Below, in pieces: positions 22,013 to 33,869 of a stretch of DNA of 64,000 nt. The position numbers and the translations under genes were made by a program. The notes under the pieces were generated by a model. The model saw nothing but the letters and a program-made list of their open reading frames with translations, was not told where the DNA came from and did not search any database. Source of the stretch: Macrotrachela quadricornifera. Taxonomy: Eukaryota > Rotifera > Eurotatoria > Philodinida > Philodinidae. The DNA is taken from the NCBI GenBank assembly GCA_022393335.1, contig JAJEKB010020704.1, forward strand, positions 615,357-679,356. The letters are read 5' to 3'. How positions within the stretch are numbered: the first letter of the stretch is position 1; the number at the start of each line of letters is the position of its first letter.

Positions 22013-24589
22013 TGATGTTGCTTCTTCGAATTGTGCGTGCGCTGTTTAAAAGAGTTTGTTTCTTTTTAAATTTTCTTTTGTATACGTTGTATCATAAAAT
22101 TTATTTCGATGGTGCAATTTTTTTCTCTATATCTAGAAATGCAAATATGTTAGAGATATAGTGAAATTTAAGGCTTGATAAGAAAAAATTACATATCGCG
22201 TTCTTGTTATATTTCATACAAAGTAACGAGTTGCTTGCATGTTGATTTCTCATTTTTCTTCAGCAACTATGCGAATGTAGCACATCTTTTTTTTTATTTA
22301 AATGAGAGACCGTCACAGGACAGGGCTGCCCTGATGCCCTGCCCTGCCCTGTGCGATTTTATAGGGCAGGGCAGGGCAGAAGTTTTTGTCCTAATGCCCT
22401 GATTGCTGTTTTCTGCAATAGGCAATATCTTCGAGGTTTTTGACCTAATAACAATGATATTATGATCATTTGTAATAGATGTGGTTATCAGTTGGTCAAG
22501 ATAAGTGGCCTTAGCCGAACTTCTTTTAGCAAGTGCATGACATTTTGGGTTTCTTAAGACTGAATGTCATGCGCTCTGGACACATCATGAGTAAAGACTG
22601 GAGACCACTAAAAAAACTAAAGTGTTTGTGATTCTTGTTTCATCGCTTATTGTTCTTATTCATGAAGTTGAGTTCTTGTTCAAGCGCTTGTGTTTCTTGA
22701 TCGACCAAGCACTTAGAGTGCAACAAAAGCCATGACCATGGCGTTTAATAGTCCTTCTCGCACAAGGCAATCTATTCAGACATGAAAAAACAAAGTTACT
22801 ACAATGTAGAGCTTTTCGAGGCGCATCGAACGGTATGTAGTGATTGCTTTTTTCATCAAGTTTTGAATGAATTAGAGCAATTTACTGATAGATGACTACA
22901 CATCCATTCTCACATCTATACCCAAGCATGATAAGTTAATAAACATAATCTAATTGATATCATTGCGAACTAGCTTCTATTCTTTCTTTTTTTTTCGTCA
23001 ATTTAACGTTCACAATGATCGGCTATCAGTAAAAATTGATAGTTTGAAAAAGTAAATATTATAAGAAAGACAGTGGAAAGACACTCCATATTAGTAGTCC
23101 AACTTTAATATTTTAAACACCAAAGATCGTCATTTAATCTCGGATAGAAAAGTCGTGATTATTTTATTCGAATTAATTGTTTCTAAGCTATTCCTTTCTC
23201 TGGTCGCCATAAGTTCAGCGCATGTCTGTCTTGATCTAGACGCATGACCCACGCAAGCGTTCAAGTGCTTGTCTGTAGGTCGAGAAGCATTCAGTATGGA
23301 CACATGTTGAACTCAAATCTTAGCAAGCGCTTGAATAAAAAAGTTCGATTAGAACTTTTTTTAATGGATGTGATTGCGGCATTTTTTATGATTTTATTGG
23401 ATGCAATTTCGTCTAGATTTATATAGAAAAGGATGGATAAAAACAAGAAGGGAATACGTTGAATAATGCGCGTTCATATAACAAAACAACTTCCTATGTT
23501 TATTTACTATTTCAATATGTTTTTTCTAATACTTGCATTTTCCTCCTGTGACGATTTGAATTGTTTTTATGCTTAAATGTACTAGACTTTTTCTATGATA
23601 ATCCCAGTTTATGTATAACATTTTTTTCGAATTAATGTAAATAACATATACGTGTTTAAGCTGAAAATGGCTATATACTTTTAACATATCAGCAATTCTA
23701 TTAATTAGCAAAATCAAATGAACGCCTTTGAAGACAGTGAAAAACTAAAAGGCAAATATTATTAATATTGATGTTAGTTAAAAAAAAGATGATATTACTG
23801 TTTGAGTTCAATCCTTGAATTTCTTGTCAAACATAATATTTTCATTTTTGAATAATATTAATATTTATAAAAGGGTTAATACTTAAAAGAATAATGATCA
23901 TATTAAGTAATATGATAAGGATATTATAGAACGGATATTATTAAAGAAAAGTTCTAACAAATATTCCTTTTATTGGAAGGAGGGTATACACATAGAGTGA
24001 GTTAAGTACGTTCGTTCGTTCTTGGACTGTATGTTTATTATAATTTTCTATAAAGCTTGACCAAAGATGATCGAGATCGAGGAATTCGAATCTGATGTCA
24101 GTTTTTTTGGTGAACCGTGTTTTAAAGTCTTTTTCGATTTTTCGTTTACGAGAGAATCAACTGTGTTGTTAGAATTTGACAAATGATTATGAACGGTGAG
24201 GAATGTCAGTCTTGAATTAACTTTTTCGAATCCATTGGGATTCTGCTTGCGTCTTTTACCCTTCAATGCTGAAAAGAAACGCTTTCATATATTTTTTCAA
24301 GCAATCATCAAGGGTAATCAAGTGGATATCGTATTGCATATAACAAAATGTTATTGGTTTTGAACACAGAATGAAAGTCAGCTCATTTATCGGCTTCAAA
24401 ACAAATAAAAAACTAAAGATATAGTAAGGGTGTCAAGAGAAACAGCCAGACATTTATTTGGAGAGTTAGTTCAAAGATGAAATTTGAAGGAACTTAATTA
24501 ATGCCTTTTTAAGAATGAGTCCGGCCAATTATCAGTTTCTGAAAATGAAGGAAAGAATGAAATTTGTGCTGCAGACCACGCTGTTTCAA
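22013..24589. other. Long intergenic stretch with a CCCTG hairpin
   Basis: No supported gene over 2.5 kb. At 22336-22377 a perfect 15-bp inverted repeat (GCCCTGCCCTGCCCT and complement, 12-nt loop) lies inside a CCCTG-rich patch (22315-22402). Near 24050-24110 one copy of a dispersed cassette (GAATTCGAATCTGATGTC) resembles the repeats at 46560-46880. Confidence 0.45.
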
Positions 24590-24812
24590 ATTTCTGGTTA
24601 CGTCACTACGTTGTGGTCTACTGAAACGAGCTAGCATTCAGCAAAAACAGTTCTTATCCAAATTTAATCACCATGATATTAGTTCAATAGTGATCAAATA
24701 GCTTAGAAAGAACGAGCATTTTTTTCTCTATCATTCTATGTAAAAAGGAACTTTTATCAAATTTAGTATGTGGTACTAAAATGTCGTTGCCACCACTTTT
24801 GGATCCCTCTAT
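24590..24812 (-). mobile_element. Half copy of the TA-flanked MITE family
   Basis: Reverse-complement copy of the left part of the element at 9173-9813. Its end reads TAGAGGGATCCAAAAGTGGTGGC and the similarity continues for about 220 bp, including AAAAGTTCCTTTTTACATAG and TTTGATCACTATTGAACTAA. The opposite end is missing. Confidence 0.7.
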
Positions 24813-25295
24813 GCATTTTGAGGATAACGATGTGTATGTAACTGGAACTCGATTGGAAACAGAATGGCAACAGTACAAGAGGCATATGGATTATTTGATT
24901 GAAGAAATGAATAATAATAAATGCTGCTCAAGGAATAAGACTTTTTGATTTGAGTAGAATAAAACATCTATGATGACAAGAGAATAGTCTGAAGGTAAGA
25001 ATGATAATCAATACGATGTGTCTAATTGAGAATGAATACAATATAAAGATGAACATCAATCTTTTTGAATAATGACTTTTCTTTTTTACACTGAGAAACT
25101 AATATACGCTAACAACAGATGAAATATTTGAGCTCCATTTTTCTCTTCTTGTGAGAAAGTTAATAAATAAATCATAGAATTTTATGTGTCGTCACAACGA
25201 ATGAGGAACACATTTCATATTTAAAAACATGAACAGGTAGCAAGTTTACCAAAGATACGAGTCAAAATGCTCGAAATAGAAAAAGTATATAAGCA
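24813..25295. other. Intergenic, nothing recognised
   Basis: AT-rich spacer before the retrotransposon remnant; no gene or repeat could be supported. Confidence 0.4.
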
Positions 25296-26340
25296 ATGAC
25301 TTCAGACGTCTGGAAAAAATCAACTGACATCCTAGATGCTTCTGCTTTTTTAATAAAGTGTCTGTCAGTAGAATATATGAGCGTAATCACTATTATGTTT
25401 AATAAATGTCTCTCAAAGGCTGAATTGTTAGAAGCTGGTAAGGTAGCCAAGATTATTTGTTTGTCAAAAGAATGTGTTTATCCATCCGTGAATCGTTTAC
25501 GTCCCATCTCATTACTACCTAACTTAAGTAAAATATTTGAACGATATCTATGTACAGAAGTACTGAAGTGGTGTGAATTAAAGGGCATATATATGCTGAC
25601 GAACAATCAGGTTTCACACCAAATAGACGCCTGCATACTCGAATTTTTACAATTTGCGAGGATATACGACTAACAATAGCAGCATCTAATCGTCCCGCAC
25701 TACGAATATTCATAGATTTTATGACTTCATTTACCAAAATATGGCATCCAGCTCTTATTGCAAATTTATTAGAACTAAATATGTCATTTAAGCTTGTACG
25801 TTTAATATATGAATGGTTGCAAAGACGATTAATGAATATACAATACGGTGAAGCTATATCTAGAAACATAAGTATTAACGTAGGTGCACCAAAGGGATCG
25901 GTACTAGCGGCTACCTTATTTAGATTACATTTACACTTTTTACCCAAATTGTTTTTGCGTTTCAGCATACATTTATTCGCCGATGACCTGGCCATATTAA
26001 AGAAGGTTGTGTTACAGCTAGAAGAATACGCTAACGCTTGAAAAGTTTTCTAAAGTTATTATATTACCAGTAAATGTGAGTAAAACAAAAATTTTACTCT
26101 TTCATAGTGCTGTTGCCCCGGAATATTCAAAAGTGTTATTTCAGGATAAAAAAAAAATGAATTTGTATATATATTTAAATATTTAAGAATTGAATCAAGG
26201 AGTAAACTAGGCTCGGGAGTTTATATTCAAACTCATATAGCGAACATTATAAATCCCAGAAATAATTTTAAAACTCGTCGATTAATTTTTCTTACTTTTG
26301 CTTTTCTCCATTTTATATAGATGGTCATTCTATGGTTTTA
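25296..26340 (+). mobile_element. Decayed non-LTR retrotransposon, reverse transcriptase fragment
   Basis: Fragments of a jockey-like reverse transcriptase lie in two frames. Frame one carries RLRPISLLPNLSKIFERYL (about 25495-25551). After a frameshift near 25560-25595 come QSGFTPNRRLHTRI, FIDFMTSFTKIWHPALI, NVGAPKGSVLAATLF and HLFADDLAIL. The catalytic aspartate of motif A is lost (FMTSFTK in place of the usual xAFDK), and a TGA interrupts the frame at about 26039. Thumb-like sequence (VSKTKILLFHS, KLGSGVYIQTHI) continues to about 26330. No endonuclease domain or 3' tail is visible. Dead and truncated at both ends. Confidence 0.8.
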
Positions 26341-26849
26341 TGGAAAAACAAAAAAACTCTGGTCTTAGAATAGGTAATATAGATATACTATTCTATTATA
26401 TGGAAGGTATATTATTTAAAAACTGACGTACAAATTCGTCTTATTATTGCAATTTTTTTATTATTTCTATTTCTCAAAATTGGAACAATGCGTACGATTT
26501 TTTTTTATTTTACATCGATTGTTGCAAATGAACATATAGGACAAGAAGTCAAGCAGCGATTAACTGACGTAAAACTTCATTATAATGTTATTTAAATATT
26601 TATTTTAACTTTAAAAAATGTGATATTAAAAAAAAAAATTTAATGTCTCGTGATAAAATAACAATGTTGTTCGTGATAAATTGTTGGTTGATTAAAAAAC
26701 AATAAATACGGAAACAGAAAAGATAACTAATGGCACGTACATAACTATACTATCGGAAGACAACAATGCATATATGTTTTATTTTTCTACTTTAATAAAA
26801 CTAGGCTTTTTTTTTAATAAATTTTTTGCATTTGTATTAGAAAATAACA
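26341..26849. other. Intergenic upstream of the F-box gene
   Basis: Very AT-rich; presumably promoter and 5' UTR of the F-box gene. No other feature. Confidence 0.4.
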
Positions 26850-28736
26850 ATGAAATTAGAGTTATTCGCTAATGAATTATTATTTGATATATTTGATTAT
26901 CTTAGTAGAGGTCATATATTACGATCTTTTCAATCTCTTAATTCACATTTTAATCAACTCATATCTGCTTATCTACAACTAACTCGTTGTCTTGATCTTC
27001 GTTCTATGTCATTCAATGATTCCGATATATTTTTTCACTTTGAACTATCAAACATAGTTAATCAAATTACTTCTATTATTGTTTCAAATGGTAATGATAC
27101 TCCATTCGAAATCGAATATTTTCGTTATGATAATTTTCGTTTTCGTCATTTTATTAATTTACAATCACTTTCATTATATAATATTCATTCACAAAAGATA
27201 ATGAAAGAAATATCTCTTGAATGGGATTATCTTTCTTATCTTATTTATATTAAATTAATTGATTGTTGTTTACCTTCAAATGATAATGATAATCAAAGTC
27301 TAATTGATAAAATATGGAATATGACAAAATTAAGAAATTTTTATATTAGTCCAACTTTTTGTCGAGAAAATCAACAGATTTGTCCATCAGTAAATTCATC
27401 ATCTATTAAATATTTATCTATTGAAAATTTCAATTGCAATAGAAATTTGTTATCTAATATGTTGCATTATACATCTCATCTTCGATGTCTACATATTTAT
27501 TCGTATTTTGGAAGTGAAATTACATCTATGCCACTTCTTCCTTTACTAGTTACATTAAAAGTCGATCAAAGATGTTCATCAATTTCTTCTAATAGAAGTC
27601 AAACAGATAAACTAGAGATATTTTTACAAAAATTACCTAATTTATGTAACTTAACAGTTAAATCATTATCTATGTTTATGGATGGATATCGATGGGAAAA
27701 TATTATTAATAATTATTTACCTAAAATAAAAATATTTCAATGTACAATGGCCATTGATATCAATGGGCTAGGAAACTTAAAAAAATCAGTAAATGACCTT
27801 CTATGCTCATTTCATAATGAGTTTTGGCTTGGGAAGAATCAATGGTTTATTCGATGTCATTTGAAATCAAATAATCAAGGTGGATATTACATTTTATATT
27901 ATACTTTACCTTACTGTTTAATTTCTTCAATTTCTCTAAATGATTATTTCTGGTCTGGATCAACGCGTTCTTCCGAACATGACTACTGGATGTCTGAATC
28001 TGCTTATGATTCTTTTGTAAAAATTCATTCCTCAATAGAATTCTCAAATTCAGATAATTTAGTTATAATTAACTGTTTTGAAAGAATTATGAATATGTTT
28101 CGATTAAGTTTGAAAAAATCATCATTGAATCCTTCTTCAGTTATTGCACGTAAGATTTCAAATTTAACCAATACTTCTGAACTTTATCTCAACCTTCCAT
28201 TCGGTGAACATATTTCCAAATTCATTCCACAACTTGATCAACTGACTTTAATTTATGTTCATCTGACTGCTGACTATACTAATCAATCTGATATAAGAAT
28301 CTTACTCAATCAAGCACCTAATCTATGTTCATTGGCCGTCAATTGTTCCACAAAAACATCTTTCAAATATTTTCTAGCTGATATAAAACATCTTTCAATT
28401 GATAAAATTAGTTTACCTAAAATTATATCACTTGCTAATGGGATATTTTACAATCTCGAACAATGTATTGCATTCAGTCATTCACCATTGGGCAAACAAT
28501 GTCAAGTACTTACCATTGGAGTTCAAAATCAAGAATGTATAATCAAGCTTGTTAATGAAATGAGTAATCTTCGATTTTTAATGGTTGAAAGTTATGAAGA
28601 AGGCTACAGCTTTGCTGTATCAGCACAAAAAAAACGTTATAATCTTATCGCATGGTTGAAGTCTACTTTACCAACTACAATTAGGATAGAAGATCATGAT
28701 TGTTGTGAAAAATTTGTTAAGATATGGATTCGTTAA
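26850..28736 (+). CDS. F-box protein, large single-exon bdelloid type
   Basis: Intact frame of 628 residues. The N-terminal F-box spans about residues 1-45 (LFANELLFDIFDYLSRGHIL, FQSLNSHFNQLI). The long remainder has irregular leucine-rich segments with repeated leucine/isoleucine spacing (LQSLSLYNI, IKYLSIENF, LRCLHIYSY, LCNLTVKSL, LTLIYVHLT, LCSLAVNCS, IKHLSIDKI, LRFLMVESY). This fits an F-box/LRR-like substrate receptor of an SCF ubiquitin ligase. Such proteins form a large family in bdelloid rotifers; the target is unknown. No intron is needed and the frame is open end to end. The start is the first ATG and sits directly before the F-box. Confidence 0.8.
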   Translation: MKLELFANELLFDIFDYLSRGHILRSFQSLNSHFNQLISAYLQLTRCLDLRSMSFNDSDIFFHFELSNIVNQITSIIVSNGNDTPFEIEYFRYDNFRFRHFINLQSLSLYNIHSQKIMKEISLEWDYLSYLIYIKLIDCCLPSNDNDNQSLIDKIWNMTKLRNFYISPTFCRENQQICPSVNSSSIKYLSIENFNCNRNLLSNMLHYTSHLRCLHIYSYFGSEITSMPLLPLLVTLKVDQRCSSISSNRSQTDKLEIFLQKLPNLCNLTVKSLSMFMDGYRWENIINNYLPKIKIFQCTMAIDINGLGNLKKSVNDLLCSFHNEFWLGKNQWFIRCHLKSNNQGGYYILYYTLPYCLISSISLNDYFWSGSTRSSEHDYWMSESAYDSFVKIHSSIEFSNSDNLVIINCFERIMNMFRLSLKKSSLNPSSVIARKISNLTNTSELYLNLPFGEHISKFIPQLDQLTLIYVHLTADYTNQSDIRILLNQAPNLCSLAVNCSTKTSFKYFLADIKHLSIDKISLPKIISLANGIFYNLEQCIAFSHSPLGKQCQVLTIGVQNQECIIKLVNEMSNLRFLMVESYEEGYSFAVSAQKKRYNLIAWLKSTLPTTIRIEDHDCCEKFVKIWIR

Positions 28737-29731
28737 CTACAGAGGATTAGTAAACTATGATGTTCTTTTTACAACTTCAATTATAAATGATCTTCAAAAT
28801 ATTTTATATCAAATTAAAGCATATCTTTCATTATTTGTAACACTTTACAGGTTTCGAAATATGCATATTCAATGCAGTTTTTCACATTGCATCTATTTCA
28901 TAGAAAAATCTCGTGTTTTTCCCTCATATAAAGAACAGGTCTGTATAACTTCCTCTTAAAAAGGTATAATTATTTCAATGTTGTCAAAGAAGTTGAAGAA
29001 TGGCCATACTTATATTATTATCATCTTCTTTATTTTTTGTTCTGTATTACACATTGTTTGAACTTTTAGTAGTATCATAAGTGAAGCAAGCTATGGAACC
29101 TTATTTAAATTTTTTTTTTGGGTATATAACTTACTACTGAACTACAAGAAGATGTCTGAAACCATTTGCAATACCTAAATATAATATTTGGATCATAAAA
29201 ATTGTTTTTCTGCACATTTATAAATTCAATGTCAGAGAAAATTAGCGACTAACTCTCCTTCCTAGACCTTTTGTTTATTGCATTACTAAGTAATATTATT
29301 CAGTAATTATGGACAATAAAACATAGAGATGTTGCCAAATGGCAACATCCTGTTGTAGCAGAAAAGGAATTGTCGAAATACATTTGTATCTATCATAGAG
29401 GAAGAAATATCCTTCTCTCCGTTGTGAGTGTGAATGAAGTTGCTTACTTTTACTTTGACCATTTTCATCCGTATCCGTTCATATTCACATTTATATCAGA
29501 AATACAAAAATTATCGAGGTCCGGAATGTGTATGAGTTCGAACATTTCTAATTTTCTGCGTGTGATTCGTTTTTCTCAGCAGTACTGCTGCAACCTATCG
29601 ATAAATTTTGCATTTGTGACCTATAATCGCAATAGCAAGATCCTTTTTTTTAATAAACTTTATAAATAAAAGAAAAATCATAAATTTTGCACTTTAATAG
29701 GCCAAAACAAAAAATGAATTTTGAAAAAATT
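28737..29731. other. Intergenic with a palindromic GTTGCCAAATGGCAAC motif
   Basis: No supported gene. At about 29330-29349 ATGTTGCCAAATGGCAACAT is a perfect-arm palindrome. A related ATGTTGCTAGATGGCAACAT occurs at 29750-29769 inside the next element, so the two may be one family. Confidence 0.4.
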
Positions 29732-29862
29732 TTAACCCATAACGTTCTAATGTTGCTAGATGGCAACATGGATTTCGCTATCTCCTTGATTCAGCAACAA
29801 TCAATATGCAGGAAAAGAATTTTTTGCTATGTGATTTCTAGCAACCGACTGGAAAGGGTTAA
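29732..29862. mobile_element. Possible piggyBac-like MITE (131 bp)
   Basis: Bounded by TTAA-CCC (29732-29738) and GGG-TTAA (29856-29862), the TTAA target and CCC/GGG ends of piggyBac-type elements. The match between the two ends beyond CCC is weak and there is no coding content. A longer candidate with similar ends is at 39444-39908. Confidence 0.4.
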
Positions 29863-31921
29863 TCATAGATATTCTTCACTTTCTCATCGTCGTTTAAAAC
29901 TGTTTTTGAGCTACTTCTAAATTAACGTTGCTCCGTCGCTTTTGGCAAGCTGATGCCACTTTTAATTGATACTCAAGGGGTTTTGAAGAGAATAATCCTA
30001 GGTTGATTTTAAACAAATGTTTTAATTTCAATCAACAGAAAAATTTGAGTTGACATATGTCCATGAGAAATTATTTCTACGACTTATTTTCTCGATAAAT
30101 TTTTCCCTAGTCTCTTTCAGAAATATGTATAAAATTAAATTTATTTTAAACTGTTAGCATCGTTGATCATACACTGCATAGTTCGAGTTCCATGAAGACT
30201 CACCATTTTTCTCGTTCTGTTGTGTTCCATCTGTGATACTGCTTGTCTCACGGTTCCATACACATAGAAGTTAACAGGAACGCCAAGTGCGTCATTCAAC
30301 ACATTCGTTACATAGTTATAGGTACGATTATGAATGGACTTTAAAACAAATGTAAGAGTTACCCATATGCGCACAGTGAACATTCAGGCGACGACATTTT
30401 TCTTCTTGAGCTGTAATTTTCTCAATCATATGACATGTCTTTGCTTAAAAAAGTTTTATCAAAAATACTGAAGTTTTGTTTTGCTCCTAATCTTTGCTGA
30501 CTGTGCGGTATGAGATGGTCCTTGAGGAGCTATAAAAACCACTTCTAGATAGTCGGTGAAGAATTATAGGGACTAACCCTAGATGCTTTTTGAAGAGTTA
30601 TAGGTTATGCTGCATAGAGCACGTTCACGCTCATGAGTGCTTGTGAGTATGAGCTGTACACCCATAGTAAAAACCCGTTGTGCATTACTTAATACCTCAC
30701 TTCGCCTGTACACTTTCTTCTAGAAATTCTTACACAGTTTTATCATGGAAGATTGTTAGTGTGATCAGATGTCGCTCTATGACGATCACTTTCTCGTTTT
30801 TACTATCATTGGGTTTCCTTATCTCCTTTAATATTTTTCCTTTGAGGGTCTCTATCCGGTCGTTGTTTTAGTTGTTGTTGTTGTTTATCTCATCTATGAT
30901 TAATATCTTTATTAACTCTCACTCTTTATATTATCTATTGTTGATGATTAAAATATTTTATTTTCATAACAATAAAATATATTAACAATAACATCAGTTA
31001 ACTTTATTATAATATCATGACGACTATATATGGCAGGCAATATTTAATGTGAACTCTCTATTATCAAGCAGGCTAGAACACATAGTTTTGATATTATTTA
31101 GGCTGGATTATAAACGGAGGTTGAGTAAATTGATACGTCTCCCAAGGAGAGTCGTTTGGAAGAAATACATTTCTGAGGGCTTGCAATGAGATGTGTTTTA
31201 TGAAATACCCTTCGATAGCGAAGAACGTTTTTTTCTGCGTAAAGATACTAGTTTCTTTGTAGGCACTCTTACTCATTCAAATTAGCTAGAAACTAAAAAC
31301 TAAGCTAGTGATACATTACATTTTGAATTCTTTAAATTATTTATACTCAAAGATAAAAGTCTTTCATCTTTTTTTTCTATACTCTCATACGTTTGCATAA
31401 AATTTATGGCTAAATAAAGATATGATATAAGACGTTTATTTCAGCATGATTTACCATATTCAGATAAAACTCTTATATCATATTTCTATTTGGTCATAAA
31501 TTTGATGCATAAGTGTGATAGTATAGAAGCAAAAAGGAGGAAAGACTTTTTTCTGACGGTGTATTTATGTAGAACATAAATAGTACAAATGGTAGATCAT
31601 ATGCTTTAGAAAAAATAGTGCTGTTATAAATCGCATCAAAACTTTAGAGTATGTTATCTATATTGTTTGAAGAACATTCTTATAATCAACGATTGTTTTC
31701 TTTTTTTCCAGTGTACGAACACGGGATAATTAAAATAAACTCGTTTACTAGCGGTATATTGAACAAAAAAAAAAAGAGTTGAAATTGAGATTTGTCATTG
31801 AGATCACCAAGAACTTTAACTTTTCTTAGCGACATAGCACAAGATCTTCGTGTAACTTGTGAACAACAAGATAGAATCGAAGATCTCGTATCTTTTCACA
31901 TCTTGAAGGCTTCACTTTACA
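29863..31921. other. Intergenic, one unassigned minus-strand frame
   Basis: The frame at 30141-30383 (minus, 80 codons; contains LGVPVNFYVYGTVRQAVSQM) has protein-like composition, but a stop lies directly upstream of its ATG and I do not recognise it. It might be an exon or transposon fragment. No other feature in about 2 kb. Confidence 0.35.
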
Positions 31922-32140
31922 GCTATAGACCAACTACACTTAGCAAGAATCACCCTACTTAAAGAAAGATACACTCTATATCCATAGATCGACTACGCCC
32001 ATCAAGCTCCATCCTAGTTAAAAAAAACAACACTTTATAGATATGGATTCATTAGGTACACGAAGTCTCGTCCTACTTTTAGAAAGCTATACCTTATAGG
32101 TATAGACTCATACGACGTAATAAACCGAACACTAATTGAG
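31922..32140. repeat. 60-bp tandem repeat, about 3.5 copies
   Basis: Successive units begin CTATAGACCAACTACACTTAG, CCATAGATCGACTACGCCCA, ATATGGATTCATTAGGTACA and GTATAGACTCATACGACGTA, spaced by almost exactly 60 bp. Each contains a CCTA(C/G)TT-like stretch and ends near ACACTTTATAG. Degenerate, non-coding. Confidence 0.65.
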
Positions 32141-32456
32141 AAAAGTTATTTTTAACATTTTTATTCCAACCACGTCCTTCACCCTATTTCATAAAATGAT
32201 ACCGGTCGTGCTTGCACTCATGTGATCACGTTTTCATATTGAAATGATGTGGATTTTTTTGTTTTGAGTTTGAGAGATAATTCAAATAGATCATTGAATG
32301 TTATCGTTCCCTACCAATTTTGCAATTCTGTAAGCAACAAGTAGTACACAATCGAAAGAAACTCATGACACAAGATAAATATAAATGCAATGAAAGGAAA
32401 AATAAATATTACATACATATTTTTCAGAGTAAAGGACAAATCAAAAATTTTCATCG
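32141..32456. other. Intergenic upstream of the F-box exon
   Basis: AT-rich; probably promoter and leader of the F-box exon at 32457. Nothing else recognised. Confidence 0.4.
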
Positions 32457-32609
32457 ATGTCAAAAAATGATATTGGTTCTCTTCTTACAATACCGGTAGA
32501 AGTGGTCTACCGAATTCTTGACAACCTCGACGACTTCAATATTGTGTGTGGCATGCGAAATGTTTGTACACGTCTGAACAAGATTGTGGATGCTTATCAT
32601 CGATATCAG
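32457..32609 (+). CDS. F-box first exon (51 residues), gene continuation uncertain
   Basis: ATG-initiated exon ending CATCGATATCAG before GTAAAC, phase 0. It encodes an F-box: TIPVEVVYRILDNLDD and RNVCTRLNKIVDAYHRYQ. Length and phase are identical to the orphan exon at 21860-22012. F-box domains recruit SKP1-CUL1 ligases. The next coding material on the same strand is the LRR exon array at 37091-39000, also phase 0. A splice across would give an F-box/LRR protein of about 448 residues. Against this, the 4.5-kb gap is far longer than the local introns and contains a 400-N gap and fold-back repeats. Treat it as the 5' exon of a disrupted or repeat-interrupted gene. Confidence 0.65.
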
Positions 32610-33063
32610 GTAAACTTTTTTCTAATTTCTAGCATCTTCAAAATACATTATAGAAGGGAAAAATACAAATCATTCATGCACTCTCTGTGAGTTACTTTTG
32701 TTGTTCTTTCATTTGTATGAGGCAAGTGAAAGAGAAAAATGGTTGGTTCTTTTATACGCACAACATCATATATGAAATATACAGAATAAGAGAACGAATT
32801 ACTTCTTGCATTCGCCTCGTATGAGTGATAAAACATTAAAAGTGGCTGCACATGTAGACTAGAACCAAAAAAAAACGAGTAAATTTGTCCTACATTCACA
32901 CACTTTCACCGACGTATCCAGCGAATTTGGCATTTGAGCTTCACGAGATTGAACACCTTTGGTATCATAAAATGGGATAGTCGTAATTAATGAGAATACC
33001 ATAAACACTCAACTTTGGAAAATCAAACATAAGTCACTCTGAATCCTTTGACTCTTGCCGACG
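32610..33063. other. Sequence between F-box exon and assembly gap, no gene seen
   Basis: AT-rich; no further exon of the F-box gene could be identified here. Confidence 0.4.
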
Positions 33064-33556
33064 TAGAGCATTTGTCCCTAATAACAACGGAAAATTTTTG
33101 TCTTTTCTTCNNNNNNNNNNNNNNNNNNNNNNNNNNNNNNNNNNNNNNNNNNNNNNNNNNNNNNNNNNNNNNNNNNNNNNNNNNNNNNNNNNNNNNNNNN
33201 NNNNNNNNNNNNNNNNNNNNNNNNNNNNNNNNNNNNNNNNNNNNNNNNNNNNNNNNNNNNNNNNNNNNNNNNNNNNNNNNNNNNNNNNNNNNNNNNNNNN
33301 NNNNNNNNNNNNNNNNNNNNNNNNNNNNNNNNNNNNNNNNNNNNNNNNNNNNNNNNNNNNNNNNNNNNNNNNNNNNNNNNNNNNNNNNNNNNNNNNNNNN
33401 NNNNNNNNNNNNNNNNNNNNNNNNNNNNNNNNNNNNNNNNNNNNNNNNNNNNNNNNNNNNNNNNNNNNNNNNNNNNNNNNNNNNNNNNNNNNNNNNNNNN
33501 NNNNNNNNNNAAGAAAAGACAAAAATTTTCCGTTGTTATTAGGGACAAATGCTCTA
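33064..33556. repeat. Inverted repeat enclosing a 400-N assembly gap
   Basis: The 46-bp left arm (33064-33109) and right arm (33511-33556) are perfect reverse complements (TAGAGCATTTGTCCC... and ...GGGACAAATGCTCTA). N fills 33111-33510. Frames reported across the gap are artefacts. The hidden sequence is probably the rest of a palindrome that the assembler could not resolve. Confidence 0.9.
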
Positions 33557-33869
33557 TATATGCGTCCGAAGCATCGCCCTCGCATGAACTAAAGTAACCT
33601 TTCATAACGTTTGCTTTTTGAATATATTTGCGTAAAAACAAATACTAGGCACTAAGTCCATCTCAAGTTACTATTTCATCAAAACACATTTTAAACCCAT
33701 AAAAAACAAATAAATTCTCTGCAAAATCGTTTCTTTCTTCTCTTATGTCGAAGGCTAAAGGATTAGGGACACCCACATCCTGGAGCATTATGCGCACAAA
33801 CATCCACGAACACTTGCTTTCTATGAGTAAGAGGACAAAAACCATCAACAAATACTAAAAACATTATCT
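33557..33869. other. Spacer, nothing recognised
   Basis: AT-rich; no gene or clear repeat supported. Confidence 0.35.

Noticed and set aside
27847..28047. Minus-strand 66-codon frame
   Set aside because: Shadow of the F-box protein coding sequence on the plus strand.
33034..33641. Frames of 160-190 codons across 33.0-33.6 kb
   Set aside because: They consist almost entirely of undetermined residues from the 400-N gap.
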